Below, one piece after another: positions 27,601 through 34,878 of a stretch of 64,000 nucleotides of DNA. The notes beneath the pieces are model-generated. The model did not search any database and had not been told where the DNA came from. It saw only the letters and a program-made list of their open reading frames with translations. Made by a program: the position numbers and the translations under genes. Source of the stretch: UBA6059 sp965227155 (GTDB lineage Bacteria; Bacteroidota; Bacteroidia; Cytophagales; Cyclobacteriaceae); NCBI GenBank assembly GCA_965227155.1, contig OZ245731.1:4836001-4900000 (forward strand), given 5' to 3'. How positions within the stretch are numbered: the stretch's first letter is position 1; every line of letters starts with the position of its first letter.

Positions 27601-29812
27601 AATCATTTATATCATTAAACCTAACAGAAGGGTTACCATTAACTCTAACCCAAAATGAGTCATCACCACCATCAGCATCTGTATCGGTACGTGCATATAT
27701 TTCATAAAATCCAGCTGTAGTAACGTTTATGGTGAACCTGATGTAGTTATCAGAATTATCAGCAGGTTGCGATCCTGTAGAATTTCCTCCTGTCCATACT
27801 GCAAATTCCCCTCCAGAGGCAGCCGCGTCTGTATTAATATCCCAATCAGCGCCAGTTATCGATCCACATTCAGCCTCAAGGTAAAACTCATTATTGACCA
27901 CTGGGACAATGGCCGGGCCAGTAGAACCGGTCACACTTGCGGCAGCATTTGTATTTGATACAAACACGAATCCATTATGTGTAGTGCTATTAGCATCATT
28001 ATCAGTAACAGTCAATCCCACATTAAATGCAGAAGCAGTTCCCGGAGCACAATCGATCTCGCCATCACCATCTGCATCGGTAAATCCGTTTTCTTCCACA
28101 TCAGGGACCCCATCATTATCACTGTCTAAATCCAGTGCGTTAGGGATACCATCCTGGTCAAAATCGAAATTATCATCTACGCCATCTCCGTTTTCATCCG
28201 TAAATCCGGGAAAATCTGAATCCAAATAATCAGGGATATTATCACCATCTGCATCGGCATAAATATCTCCCTCTTCGCTATTGGGCACTCCATCGTTATC
28301 CAGGTCATCATCTTCCAGATCATCTACCGTATCATTATCAGTATCACAGTCGAAGGTATAAGTAACTAATTGACTGTTGGCCTGATAATAGCCGAAAGAC
28401 CAGGTGTTTATTAACAGTTCATTTGTACCTGACCAGGTATGAAGTGTTGTATTGGTTCCTTCAAATTGCTGCGTTGGGGTTGCATTTGTAGTTACATTAG
28501 AATCATCCCAGTAGATAAGGTTAAAACTTGTAGCTGGTCTCACATCTAATAGATTTACACCTGCACTATTATCTTCCACATCATACAACGGCACATGGAA
28601 GGGTGCTGAAGTAAATCTACCCGTTATGGTAATTTGAGTTCCGGAAGGCACTGCCGCCCCAAAACCATCTAACCCATCCCACCGAACAGTACGAGAACCG
28701 GTAGAGGTAATTTCAACTTCAATAATCCTATCTTCGGTTCCGTTTTGGAAACCAGGCGTCCCATCCAAATCCAGCAAAATGGCAGCAAATCCAACCTGGT
28801 TAGTTGTGAATTTGATTGCTCCTTCACCTCCCGTACCAGCAGCGTTGCAATAAAAGTTTGCATTAGATATTTGCACTGAAGGCAATATGGTAGTCGGATA
28901 TATTTCTAAGTCAGGGTTATTAATAAAGATGTCATACTCCAAACTGGCCACATTGTCACTCTGGCTTCTTCTCAACTCTTCGAATCCATCAGGAGAAGCG
29001 GGATTTAATAAGTCATCGTCAGCACCAGTTGAGTTGGCATAAAGCAAGAAACCAAAAGGATCCATACCTGCCAGCACAAGTTTTTTCACATAAAAACCTG
29101 CATCCTGCCCGGCAACTTCAGATGGGATAATTGAATACATTTCGAAATTATCGCTCAAATCCTGTCCATCGGTAGTAAATGACCAGTTTTTCGAATGAAG
29201 GCGCCCTGGTTTCTCCTCATTACCTTCATACACCGAGAAATCCCACCAATCGTACCAGCTTTTTAGCCCAATGTTGTTATAACCTCCGGTAGCACCATCT
29301 TCATCCTGTACAAATGTGATGTAATAGTCCTGGTCGGTTCCAGAATTGTTGGTGAATGAAAGCGGATCATAACCACCACTGTTTATTGTAAGCGTATTGA
29401 AAGTAAACTCAGGCCCTGCGTCAACCTCTGCTTCTGAGTCGATCACCCCTGCTTGAGGTGAATCAAATAATACATTACCTCCTGTATTTGTAATTTGATA
29501 CTCACCTACCAGGGTTCCGGTGTTATCATAGATCAGGATATTTAGGTCCTCGAAAGTACCTCCGGCATTGGTAGCCAGCCTGTGAAGACCAAAATACATA
29601 GTCTCCCCATCTTTGATATAAACGTAAAGCCTTTCATCGGCATCCGCAGCAGGTATAAGAAAATCTCCTGAGATGTTGTTGATATCATCATGCTGAAGAT
29701 AAACCAATCCATTGGAAGAGGGTGAGATATTCTTCGACCCCTCACTGAAAGTCTTTGATATAATTAGACATGAAAAAATAAAAATTAGGCAGGATCTGGC
29801 ACTATAAATCAT
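18683..29812 (-). CDS. Giant thrombospondin type 3 repeat protein with T9SS sorting domain (3709 aa)
   Basis: A signal peptide (LIFIFSCLIISKTFS) is followed by a beta-rich N-terminal region and then long runs of Ca-binding TSP3-type repeats. The motif DSDNDG occurs at least 15 times, mostly within DLDSDNDGIPDxxEA-type units and DTDGDGxxD loops. The runs are interrupted by folded islands: a CBM6-like jelly roll (about 640-790, EAECGSITGADWD), a PKD-like domain (about 820-870, SFNWDFNDGNT), two jelly-roll/CBM-like domains (about 1070-1220 and 1640-1815) and an F5/8-like region (about 2530-2670). After residue 3530 come an FnIII-like linker (VRLDWETTNEIDVSHFEIEW) and a type A T9SS tail (YPNPSSDFISIEG...VIIK). 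The protein is therefore probably exported by T9SS and bound to or released from the surface; adhesion or gliding is an inference. The DNA is low in complexity (ACCATCATTATC-like words). Confidence 0.92.
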   Translation of the reverse strand: MIYSARSCLIFIFSCLIISKTFSEGSKNISPSSNGLVYLQHDDINNISGDFLIPAADADERLYVYIKDGETMYFGLHRLATNAGGTFEDLNILIYDNTGTLVGEYQITNTGGNVLFDSPQAGVIDSEAEVDAGPEFTFNTLTINSGGYDPLSFTNNSGTDQDYYITFVQDEDGATGGYNNIGLKSWYDWWDFSVYEGNEEKPGRLHSKNWSFTTDGQDLSDNFEMYSIIPSEVAGQDAGFYVKKLVLAGMDPFGFLLYANSTGADDDLLNPASPDGFEELRRSQSDNVASLEYDIFINNPDLEIYPTTILPSVQISNANFYCNAAGTGGEGAIKFTTNQVGFAAILLDLDGTPGFQNGTEDRIIEVEITSTGSRTVRWDGLDGFGAAVPSGTQITITGRFTSAPFHVPLYDVEDNSAGVNLLDVRPATSFNLIYWDDSNVTTNATPTQQFEGTNTTLHTWSGTNELLINTWSFGYYQANSQLVTYTFDCDTDNDTVDDLEDDDLDNDGVPNSEEGDIYADADGDNIPDYLDSDFPGFTDENGDGVDDNFDFDQDGIPNALDLDSDNDGVPDVEENGFTDADGDGEIDCAPGTASAFNVGLTVTDNDANSTTHNGFVFVSNTNAAASVTGSTGPAIVPVVNNEFYLEAECGSITGADWDINTDAAASGGEFAVWTGGNSTGSQPADNSDNYIRFTINVTTAGFYEIYARTDTDADGGDDSFWVRVNGNPSVRFNDINDLTDGFLWEQVYDSDNSNALQTYNLGVGVHTIDFFYREAGAKLDQVLVSLNTAVNDTDPPGTGVNCENEPTSTFTITSTSGTNPFTVNFDGSGSSDSNGTIDSFNWDFNDGNTDSGPGAPTTTSNVFTIDGSSGDNDNNGQCDITQDPNLTLPDRDGDGVDDYLDIDSDNDGIVDVIEAGGTASSTNGRINNFTDADGNGWNDAQEIVPLSTPDTDGDGVNDINDIDSDNDGIRDNIEAQSSSAYISPTTTDSDGDGLFDIYDPDNGGTFLNPVNTDGTGNPDYRDTDADGDGVEDIIEGWDSNKDGISDLDVDQDGDVDNTDAADIQYDCPGLLRADNPDLENGLAGLTSFSNDSTFVTNDAQSGDAAIAITSTNGGAGISDFLNVRQDSTLRLTAYAKLNSGNAVTYASIGVTFWDETRTTRLSEPQIDLTGIGATYSQYILNTTVPANAFFAEVYAYKLGGVNDTLYVDNFCLINTSANTMLLSDDSNNDGLLDIFEPFNAPLQNTDGGDESDWQDTDDDNDGNLTSGEDYNSNSDWSDDFTQGGGTTPDYLYKGDYDDDAIPDAADLDSDNDGILDTDEANGESVDPSQDSDGDGIPNYKDPNIASQLSSAVDLNGDGVFDVFDTDLDGVPDYLDLDADNDGIFDGIEANGGAIPNGFDTNTGQFTLQDPDNDGLMNFVDSDDVAIGGTSTLLNPDTDVDGIPDYKDIDSDDDGIPDIREAQSTSSYQAFSGIDVDGDGMDDAFDPNQGGTLTLPVNTDGLDLQDYRDDDSDNDNIPDIVDGNDTDRNGVADVSLAGNDEDGDGLDDNFDTDSGGTAPALQNTDGTDEPDWRDTDDDNDGELTIDEDANDNGDYTDDQTDGQGISFIPDYLFWGDIDGDGVPDNIDIDDDNDGILDVDEGYENVNLLNGSFEQPNVPTTPGNQSFADGNIRNYLEGDVPGWFTTAGDNLIELWNEATNNAANNVGAYEGAQWAEINANSVAQLYQDVATEPGTLLYWQIAHKGRSGTDEFRILIGPTTGPVDNGTFSTSSADWVVYSGYYEVPQGQTTTRLGFEAVTGGSSGNFIDNFIVSAVVSGGDADGDGIPNYQDLDSDNDGIPDIVEAGWVDADGDGTVDTFVDTDGDGWADVFDPDNAGTPQTNPDSDGDGIVDIYDIDSDNDGTPDIIEANGVDVDGDGKLDGTTDTDNDGYLDIVDSDNGGTPLTIPDTDNDNVQDYKDLDSDNDGITDAVESGLPDTDNDGIIDTFATDTDNDGLADSVDGDNGGTPSGNVDTDGDGINDYRDLDSDNDGYPDILEGGGTDSDFDGRLDNMLDSDGDGIQNAVDVTQTGGTDADADGIDDAFDVDYTGGQDTDGDGIDNQYDVDFDGDGFDDETEANPFSILDTDGDGNKNFRDLDSDNDGIPDVTEFDLTIDAATAAIASFTDANSTGWNDAQEGSSFTLLDSDSDGIADFVDLDSDDDGIVDNLEAQTKATYRNITGNDTNDNGLDDNYDPTVSGGVLIVPVDTDAATDPDSPDYLDDDSDGDSVPDVVEGDNPNRRQYAAWDTNDNNDPTDETDYPNDTDDDGIRDLFDDYLGTGIGQVLGSGSAVQDSDRDGIWDFQDVDDDNDGDPTIDEDDDVTNNDPTDDFIDDSPLNRIPDYLFGQGDIDGDGINDNFDLDSDNDGLRDIDEDGGTGIDPSGDIDNDGLLNYEDDDMDGDGLANGADTDADGNTVPDTWSKADANSDGILDVFDADRDGVADFRDKDSDNDGIFDLIELGLTDANGDGTLDEGAGITDDNNNGLDDNYDPDCTGSGTSGNADAVLDFTAGQVIDPTNALGNNSSTFAEMDANGATLTLDLTDEVPAGQIVEILVARIPTSGQDATATFSYSSDGIGFTANTGSLATAVPTSSPFAYQLVLDGNARYIRITRGGNRDLAVFSLSYSFNVCSVVGTALTTSDRDGDGISNHLDLDSDDDGIPDIVEAQTTSGYVAPNLTDVDRDGVMDVFDALDNRDFITSLGGTAITLANTDMADSVDYLDLDSDNDGVPDVIEAYDTDEDGFGDWDNNSNNNETDETGYGSDVDGDGIRFIFDDGSTKGTLANLTGANYTLTNTDGDAEPNFRDTDDDGDGDLTSVEDFTDGSAGGPDGDWTNDFTQGGAPTPDYLYNPDQDEDGLRDDVDIDSDNDGIPNSTEFNGTDPFGDDDADNIYNYLDPDYAGFTDANGDNVDDRVDQDRDGVPDFFDLDSDNDGILDAIEANNGLVPTGFDTSTGRYPDIDTDNDGLVNQVDTDNAGTPLPVQDFDSDGLEDYLDLDSDNDGITDYIEGQTTAGLIALTGNDDDRDGIDNAFDTGSAIVPLNFDGDAEPDYRDLDTDDDGVGDVIEGYDANRNGFSELDTDLDGLLSDQLGHGADTDNDGIWDLFDSFTGRGVSNVNGTYADLQNTDLSGDVDFRDVDDDDDNIPTASEDVNNNNDWTDDKVQGGGATPDYLFFNDTDKDGIADGIDLDGDNDGIADSEEYDSANPDPFGDEDGDGLFNYTDKNDPALSGLTDSNNDGVWDEYDNDLDGFANFFDLDSDNDGLPDALEANNGTMPANANSQGQLPENMTGNDTDNDGLWDAFDVNNGGTALANPDTDGDGINDIYDLDSDNDGLVDLVEGGGNDFDGSGTLDSFGDTDGDGLGNNVDPDNGGTPLAVPNTDGAGDGPDYLDKNSDDDSLLDYDEGFDDDEDGTSNDDYTLRATNYGNVGKYDPGNLSWLANFLTPGSPNYYDTDNDGLIDLFDPDNGGVRYGGISGRPDNNANGVANVLENDGSTPLPLDFLSFIGRYDNGNVRLDWETTNEIDVSHFEIEWSTDGQNFNVIGNLEAFNEANKINQYSYIDKAAIQGFNYYRLRQIDFDGAYDYSKTILVLASEEAFRIVIYPNPSSDFISIEGNVPLPTGEFALINMAGQTLRSGQIQSVGQKVLLDIRSLQQGIYHLIFDSNAGKFHERVIIK

Positions 29813-29932
29813 TAGTAAAATCGCGTAGCTAGTGAACCTTACAAAAAAAAGGTATACAAACTAAAAATCCTCTTAGAAGTTAAAATGTTAACCCTCAAAA
29901 AAATGCAACTAGTCGAAAAAATAATGATATGC

Positions 29933-30733
29933 TCAATAAATGAAATCTGAAACCAGTTCGCCTACTATTTGATTTCTGAAATTGATGACTTTAGTCCGCT
30001 TTCTTATTGGGTACCCGGGGTTGATGTAGGAAAATGATTTTTCCACTCTTTGTAAGGTAACATCTTCCGGATAACGGTGTAGAATTAGGTTTGTCCAGTT
30101 GTTAACACTTATAGGTTCTTGATTGATCAAATGAAATCCTACATCCTTGTAAACCAGTGTGAAAGGATTCCGTGCTGAATCATACTCATAGTGATATACC
30201 CACCTCACCATATTGGTTGTATCTTCTCTGGGAAAATACCTAGTTCTTTTAACCATATTGCCCTCTTCCCATTCATAATCATTGAACACCACTGGTGAGC
30301 CGGCGCTATAGACCATCATCCTTCTGATTAGCCCATCATCGTTGTAAAGCATTTTTCTTATGCCCCATAAACTCCCATCCAGAAAAAAAGTGATAGAATC
30401 GATCTTCTGCTCTCCGAGGATTGTGGTGTAATAAAGGTCCTGAGAAGTCACCCGACCGTTTGCTACAGATTGTATTTCGGAAATCAACCCATTGCCATTG
30501 TAATTAAGCGTTGAAACCTCATTGCCGGCTGTTGTGCGTATTATTTGCTCTACGACTTGATTATCACCGTTGTACCTGAAATTGTAAGCAAGTTGGTTAT
30601 CTTCATAAAATTCACGGAGATAATTATCTTCCCTAAGCCTAAAGTCAGGACTGATGGAGGTAAATTCATCTTCCATGCATCCCACGAGCAGCAGAGAAAA
30701 AGACAATAAGATTGGATAGATCGACAGCCTCAT
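29933..30733 (-). CDS. Lipoprotein with YNG/YND repeat-like strands
   Basis: About 266 residues from the Met at 30733, which starts a lipoprotein signal (MRLSIYPILLSFSLLLVGC). The longer frame to 30814 adds an unlikely 27 residues. The mature part contains spaced beta-strand motifs resembling YD/RHS-type repeats: FRYNGDNQVVEQI, LNYNGNGLISEI, LYNDDGLIRRM and EWEEGNMVKR. This pattern is typical of DUF4595-like Bacteroidota surface lipoproteins, but I cannot name the family with certainty. It is likely exposed at the outer membrane. The gap 29813-29932 to the giant gene holds no gene. Confidence 0.7.
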   Translation of the reverse strand: MRLSIYPILLSFSLLLVGCMEDEFTSISPDFRLREDNYLREFYEDNQLAYNFRYNGDNQVVEQIIRTTAGNEVSTLNYNGNGLISEIQSVANGRVTSQDLYYTTILGEQKIDSITFFLDGSLWGIRKMLYNDDGLIRRMMVYSAGSPVVFNDYEWEEGNMVKRTRYFPREDTTNMVRWVYHYEYDSARNPFTLVYKDVGFHLINQEPISVNNWTNLILHRYPEDVTLQRVEKSFSYINPGYPIRKRTKVINFRNQIVGELVSDFIY

Positions 30734-30870
30734 ATTCAAATCTTGTTTAAGAAAGAAGCCAAAAGCTTTGTTAATGTTTGAAATCATGGATATTTGTACT
30801 GTAAATCCAATCATTCAAGATAAAGCATTATCTTCAAAGTTAATTTTTAACCTAACTAAAATTATAAAGC

Positions 30871-31683
30871 ATGAATAAATTCTTAACCCTATCAGGCCTG
30901 AGCTTGTTTGCATTTCTGCTGATGAATTGCAGCGGTGACAAGAAAACGGATACCACCACAGAAGCTCCTGCCGAGGAATCCATCGTTGAGAAAGTTGAAA
31001 AAGAGTTTGAATATCCGATACCAACTTCATTTGAAGTTACCCAGCTTTTGCAGGATGCGGAAGCAGGTTTCGTGTTAGGTATTACGAACGACGTTGAAAA
31101 TGTAGACAAATACGTTACTGAATACCAAAAAGCATTGAATCTCGGTGTATATGGTGCTGACCTAAGCTACGCGACAACCTACAATATGCAGCAGGAAACA
31201 ATGAGCTTCTTGGGTGCTTGTCGTGAGTTGGTTAATGATCTTAATATCGCTTCGGCTTTCAATCAGGAAACAGCCAGCAGAATAGAAAGCAATATCAGCA
31301 ATAAGGATAGCCTTATAGTGATTGTAACGGAACAGTTCTATCAGACTTACCAGTACCTCAATGAAAACGGACAGGATCGTCAGTCTTTGCTTGTGATCAC
31401 CGGTAGTGTGATAGAAGGTCTGTTCATCACCACCCAACTTATCGTATCATCAGACTATGATGAAGGGTTGGTAGAGGTATTTGCACAGCAAAAAAATACA
31501 GTCAACAGGTTGCAGGAGTTGCTTGAGCAATTTTCTGAAGATGAAAACATTAAAAAAGTGTTACCTAAAGTGCGTTATATCAGTCTATTCTACGAAGGTG
31601 TAGGCAACATGGGTATGACACAGGGACAGATTGATGATGTAGCGGGTAGCATCGAAGAAACCCGTACAGAAATTGTAGAATAA
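30871..31683 (+). CDS. Hypothetical lipoprotein, helical
   Basis: 270 residues with lipoprotein signal (MNKFLTLSGLSLFAFLLMNC, lipobox LMNC) and a Thr/Glu-rich linker (TDTTTEAPAEES). The remainder is helical: PTSFEVTQLLQDAEAGFVLG, ENVDKYVTEYQKALNLGVYGADLSYA and RSLLVITGSVIEGLFITTQL. Similar lipoproteins occur in many Cytophagales with no known function. A strong terminator follows, so it is a single-gene unit divergent from the YNG-repeat lipoprotein. Confidence 0.75.
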   Translation: MNKFLTLSGLSLFAFLLMNCSGDKKTDTTTEAPAEESIVEKVEKEFEYPIPTSFEVTQLLQDAEAGFVLGITNDVENVDKYVTEYQKALNLGVYGADLSYATTYNMQQETMSFLGACRELVNDLNIASAFNQETASRIESNISNKDSLIVIVTEQFYQTYQYLNENGQDRQSLLVITGSVIEGLFITTQLIVSSDYDEGLVEVFAQQKNTVNRLQELLEQFSEDENIKKVLPKVRYISLFYEGVGNMGMTQGQIDDVAGSIEETRTEIVE

Positions 31684-31699
31684 GAAAATACTAAAACAG

Positions 31700-31744
31700 G
31701 CTGTTGGTGCATTGGAAATACACCTTGCGCCAATAGCTTTTTTT
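31700..31744 (+). terminator. Rho-independent terminator
   Basis: GCTGTTGG (31700-31707) pairs with CCAATAGC (31730-31737; one G-U pair), with an inner GGTG/CACC pairing, and is followed by seven T. Confidence 0.8.
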
Positions 31745-31758
31745 AATCCCACACAGGT

Positions 31759-34700
31759 ATGAGCGAATCGATCATCAATGCTTTGATGCACCTCTTTGCC
31801 ATCATTGAGAGCGTCAAAGATGATCTTGAGGTGGATTCAGGGAAAATCGTGGTAGCGCCATACCTCAAAAAGAACCTCAACCCTTCCCTAACCAACGAGT
31901 ACCTCAACTTATATTACGATTACCTGGATTTCTACCGGAGGAGCTATAAACTCCTGCCACGCGAACGGGAAATGGAGATTGCTTCGGTCAATATTCTGCA
32001 GGTCTCCAAGATTTGCAATCAACTCAACAAAGAACTACTGCAACACGAGCGGATAACGGTATTTATCCAACTTGTGGAACTTATCAACGCCGACCAGAAG
32101 GTATCAGAAAAAGAAGCTGAATTTATCCTGCTGGTGGCCATGAATTTCAACATCCCCAATGAGGAGGTCAATGACATAAAATCCTTTGTGCTGGACCCTG
32201 AAGGCAAGGAAATCAACCACAACAAGGCGCTGCTGATTGACAACCGTATGACAGAGTGGCCTGAAGAGATGGCCTGGATGATGAACAAAAAGAAGAAGAC
32301 CGTGCCGGGCAGTACGGAATTCAAACATCTTTATGTCAAAAACCTATTCGGCAATATCCTTGTCCTGCACATTGAAAGCATCAACACATTTGTTTTCAGG
32401 TATATAGGCCCCCTCAACATTTACCTGGAAGGCAATAAAATCATACCCAAAAAGTCTTACATCCTAAAACCCGGGGCGATCATAAAGGGACCCAATATTG
32501 AGCCTATTTATGAAATCTCTATTTCGAAGGAGTTTTTGCAGGAAAAGCAAGGCAAGAGGATTGTGCTGTCAGGAGAAAACCTTGAATTTCATTTTAAGAA
32601 TAGTAAAAACGGCATTCAGGAATTTAGCATCTCTGAAGAATCTGGGCAGCTGGTCGGCATTATGGGTGGCAGTGGCACGGGAAAAAGTACCCTGCTCAAT
32701 ATTCTCAATGGTAAAATCGAGCCGGATAAAGGGAAAATCCTCATCAACGGCTACAACATGGAAAGTGCCATTGAACATGGTGTGGTTGGCTATGTGCCGC
32801 AGGATGACTTGCTCTTTGAAGAGCTGACCGTTTACCAAAACCTTTATTTTAATGCCCGGATATGTTTTTCGGATTTTTCAGATCATTACCTCGACAAAAT
32901 CGTCAATAAAGTTCTTGAAGACCTTGATCTACTAGAGATCAAAGACTTAAAAGTTGGGGATCCACTCAATAAATTCATCAGCGGTGGTCAGCGCAAGCGA
33001 CTCAACATAGCACTTGAATTAATGCGGGAGCCTTCCCTACTCTACGTGGATGAACCCACCTCCGGGCTCTCATCTATGGATTCGGAAAAGGTAATGTGGC
33101 TACTCAAGGACCTGGCTCGCAAAGGCAAACTCGTCATTGCGATACTGCACCAGCCATCTTCAGAAATATTCAAGTTATTGGACAAACTCTGGATATTGGA
33201 TAAAGGTGGCTACCCTATCTACAATGGCAACCCAATCGACGCAGTGGTTTATTTCAAAACCATGAGTACGCAGGTAAATGCTGCCGAATCAGAATGCCCT
33301 ACCTGTGGCAATGTCATCCCGGAGCAAATTTTGCAGATCATTGAGACCAAAGAGATCGATGATCAGGGAAAGTCTACCAACAAACGGGTGTTTTCGCCCA
33401 AAGACTGGTATGAAAAATACAAACAGCATATTGAGCCCTTCTTGCCAAAGCTTAAGTACGATACCATATTACCGGAAAGTAATTTCCATATCCCAAACCT
33501 TTGGCAACAGTTTACAATTTTCAGTAAAAGAAACCTGCTGACCAAGATTACCAACAGGCAGTACATCACCATCAACCTGCTTGAAGCTCCACTACTGGCC
33601 TTCATTCTAGCCTATTTTAGTAAGTTCTCTACCGAAAATGGCTATGTGTTTTCCGATAATAAAAACCTGCCTGTTTACCTCTTTATGTCCATTGTAGTGG
33701 CCCTTTTCCTGGGGATGTCCGTCAGTGCCGAGGAGATTTTCAAGGATAAAAAGATATTGGCACGGGAGTCTTTTCTCAACCTGAGTCGATTCAGCTATTT
33801 GAATAGTAAAGTAGGATATCTATTCCTGCTGTCAGCCATACAGACACTCAGTTTTGTGTTGATTGGTAATTTCATACTTGAAATACAAGGGATGTGGCTG
33901 CATTACTGGTTTATGCTGTTTTCAGTTTCCTGCTTTGCTAACCTTGTCGGCCTCAATATTTCAGCATCACTGAATTCTATCATCACCATTTACATACTTA
34001 TACCGTTATTGCTGGTGCCGCAGCTACTTTTGGGGGGCGCTTTGATCAAGTTTGATGAATTGCACCAATCACTCACCAACAAATCGGTAGTGCCCGTAGT
34101 GGGTGACCTTATGGCTTCCCGCTGGGCCTATGAAGGGCTGGCCGTAGCGCAATTCAAAGACAATGCCTACGAAAAGCTGTTCTTCGAAGAGGATTCCAAA
34201 ATCAGCCAATTGGGGTATTACAATGCATTTTATTTTCCCAAACTCAGTCAGATCAATGATAGGATACGGCGAGAGGTTACTGTAAGTCAAAAGCCTGAAA
34301 ATATGGCCTATAGCCTTACCTTGCTTAGCAATGAATTGCAGGAATTGCCCGACCTACTTGCTACCAATTCATTTTCTTACATCAATGAGCTTAATGAAGC
34401 TTACTACACAATAGAAGTGAGTGATCGGTTGGATGTATACCTCGAAAGACAACAGAACCTGATCCGTGAACAATACCAGCAAGCTATCCAGGCCAAGGAT
34501 AAGCTGTACGATAGTCTCGTAAAAGCCATGGGAAAGGAAACATTATTCCAATTAAATCAATCCAGGGTCAACAAAGCATTGTCTGACATTGTACTTAACC
34601 GCACGGAGCTCGACAAAATCATGGAAATAGATGGTGATTTGGTGCAAAAGAAAGACCCTGTATATCAGCTTCCTCAGTCCAATCTGGGGCGGTCACATTT

Positions 34701-34878
34701 CTTTGCGCCCTCCAAAAAGGTGGCCGGCATTTTCATAGATACCTTTTACTTCAATGCCTTTATGATTTGGGTGATGACAGCCCTACTCTACCTCGCCTTG
34801 TATTATGGTGTCCTTAAAAACATTATCGAGTATTTCGGTAAAAGACGCTTCAAGAAAGAAAAGCGTTCTAATGCTTAG
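31759..34878 (+). CDS. ABC transporter, ABCG-type ATPase-permease with TerB-like N-terminus
   Basis: 1039 residues. Residues about 60-150 look like a TerB/DUF533-type helical domain (LVELINADQKVSEKEAEFIL). A beta-rich segment follows (about 190-260, GPLNIYLEGNKIIPKKSY). The ATPase has Walker A GGSGTGKSTLL (about 304), signature ISGGQRKRLNIAL (about 407) and Walker B LLYVDEPTSGLSS (about 427). A CPTCGN motif near 512 may bind metal. Transmembrane segments lie at about 600-760 and near the C-terminus (about 985-1010), the half-transporter order of ABCG exporters. A large soluble helical insertion precedes the last membrane span. The substrate is unknown. The stop overlaps the convergent gene by 4 bp. 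Confidence 0.85.
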   Translation: MSESIINALMHLFAIIESVKDDLEVDSGKIVVAPYLKKNLNPSLTNEYLNLYYDYLDFYRRSYKLLPREREMEIASVNILQVSKICNQLNKELLQHERITVFIQLVELINADQKVSEKEAEFILLVAMNFNIPNEEVNDIKSFVLDPEGKEINHNKALLIDNRMTEWPEEMAWMMNKKKKTVPGSTEFKHLYVKNLFGNILVLHIESINTFVFRYIGPLNIYLEGNKIIPKKSYILKPGAIIKGPNIEPIYEISISKEFLQEKQGKRIVLSGENLEFHFKNSKNGIQEFSISEESGQLVGIMGGSGTGKSTLLNILNGKIEPDKGKILINGYNMESAIEHGVVGYVPQDDLLFEELTVYQNLYFNARICFSDFSDHYLDKIVNKVLEDLDLLEIKDLKVGDPLNKFISGGQRKRLNIALELMREPSLLYVDEPTSGLSSMDSEKVMWLLKDLARKGKLVIAILHQPSSEIFKLLDKLWILDKGGYPIYNGNPIDAVVYFKTMSTQVNAAESECPTCGNVIPEQILQIIETKEIDDQGKSTNKRVFSPKDWYEKYKQHIEPFLPKLKYDTILPESNFHIPNLWQQFTIFSKRNLLTKITNRQYITINLLEAPLLAFILAYFSKFSTENGYVFSDNKNLPVYLFMSIVVALFLGMSVSAEEIFKDKKILARESFLNLSRFSYLNSKVGYLFLLSAIQTLSFVLIGNFILEIQGMWLHYWFMLFSVSCFANLVGLNISASLNSIITIYILIPLLLVPQLLLGGALIKFDELHQSLTNKSVVPVVGDLMASRWAYEGLAVAQFKDNAYEKLFFEEDSKISQLGYYNAFYFPKLSQINDRIRREVTVSQKPENMAYSLTLLSNELQELPDLLATNSFSYINELNEAYYTIEVSDRLDVYLERQQNLIREQYQQAIQAKDKLYDSLVKAMGKETLFQLNQSRVNKALSDIVLNRTELDKIMEIDGDLVQKKDPVYQLPQSNLGRSHFFAPSKKVAGIFIDTFYFNAFMIWVMTALLYLALYYGVLKNIIEYFGKRRFKKEKRSNA

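Noticed and set aside
18683..29812. CRISPR-like or satellite repeat arrays in the giant gene
   Set aside because: The repeats are codon-level TSP3 motifs in one long frame, with variable spacing and no constant repeat/spacer structure. Many antisense open frames (e.g. 27171-27473) are shadows of this biased coding DNA.
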